Source: Planctomycetaceae bacterium (GTDB lineage Bacteria > Planctomycetota > Planctomycetia > Pirellulales > Pirellulaceae). Taken from it: 5,665 nt of DNA. The notes beneath the pieces are model-generated. The model ran no database searches, was not told the origin of the DNA, and saw only the letters and a program-made list of their open reading frames with translations. Positions 5,523-5,665 of this stretch are shown here, one piece after another; the first letter of the stretch is position 1, and the number at the start of each line of letters is the position of its first letter. Location of the stretch: NCBI GenBank assembly GCA_003455945.1, contig DMPQ01000044.1:1743-7407 (forward strand). The letters run 5' to 3'. The position numbers and the translations under genes are program-made.

Positions 5523-5665
5523 TTGGAACGCATCGATCAGCCCGACGATCCGCGTCTGGATCCGTACCGCGACCTGAAGGGGGCGAGTGGGACGCGTTGG
5601 AATCGGCCGCTGATCGCCGAGGGGTATCGCGTCGTGCGGCGCGCGGTGGCACTCGATTGGCCGTT
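5523..5665 (+). CDS. Probable SpoU/TrmH-family RNA methyltransferase, N-terminus only
   Basis: The first 47 residues of a gene cut by the window end. From the TTG at 5523 the protein begins MERIDQPDDPRLDPYRDLKG and continues with RPLIAEGYRVVRRAVALDWP. The pattern DPRL-x-PYR-x-LK, then about 10 residues, then IAEG-x-x-VVRR is the usual N-terminal substrate-binding region of SpoU (TrmH) 2'-O-ribose methyltransferases, which precedes the knotted SAM-binding domain. The target would be a tRNA or rRNA nucleotide in the cytoplasm. The start is set by GAGGAG at 5508-5513; an in-frame GTG at 5466 is possible but lacks a comparable site. The 97-base gap after PAP2 in the same direction would allow co-transcription. 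The catalytic domain lies outside the window, so the family call depends on the N-terminal pattern alone. Confidence 0.68.
   Translation, partial: MERIDQPDDPRLDPYRDLKGASGTRWNRPLIAEGYRVVRRAVALDWP

Noticed and set aside
1..5665. tRNA or rRNA genes, CRISPR arrays, insertion sequences, attachment sites
   Set aside because: I found no cloverleaf-like sequence, regularly spaced repeats, transposase motif or terminal repeats on reading both strands.

Overview
The window is GC-rich (about 60-65% by eye), densely coding and carries no mobile element. Three things suggest Planctomycetota: a Tat-exported Gfo/Idh/MocA oxidoreductase with a Q-K-P active-site triplet, a GT39/ArnT-like glycosyltransferase with the sequence LWDRDEPRNSGCAAEML, and an exported phosphatase carrying a c-type heme motif. 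This assignment rests on remembered family patterns, not on a search.

Layout, left to right. A minus-strand oxidoreductase gene (49-1401) is divergent from a plus-strand gene (1548-2528) for a secreted or membrane-anchored dual-specificity-type phosphatase whose C-terminus looks like a four-helix cytochrome c'/b562-type heme domain. That gene converges on a minus-strand integral-membrane glycosyltransferase (2597-4438), with only 68 bases between the two stop codons. A long divergent spacer (4439-4768) with several dyad-symmetric sequences leads to a plus-strand PAP2 membrane phosphatase (4769-5425, start uncertain). About 100 bases later the N-terminus of a probable SpoU/TrmH RNA methyltransferase starts at a TTG and runs off the window end.

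The genes do not form one operon, since neighbours are divergent or convergent except PAP2 and the methyltransferase. Four of the five products are predicted to act at or outside the cytoplasmic membrane. The glycosyltransferase and PAP2 protein could belong to one lipid-carrier cycle, in which polyprenyl-phosphate sugars are used and polyprenyl phosphates are recycled; this is inferred only from family roles and adjacency.

The most unusual item is the phosphatase-heme fusion. Its CX5R catalytic loop and its C-terminal CXXCH are both intact, which suggests an extracytoplasmic phosphatase coupled to heme redox state or gas binding. Second in interest are the dyads in the two divergent spacers and the similar leader layout in front of the two minus-strand genes. 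No RNA gene, CRISPR array, insertion sequence or riboswitch was recognised.
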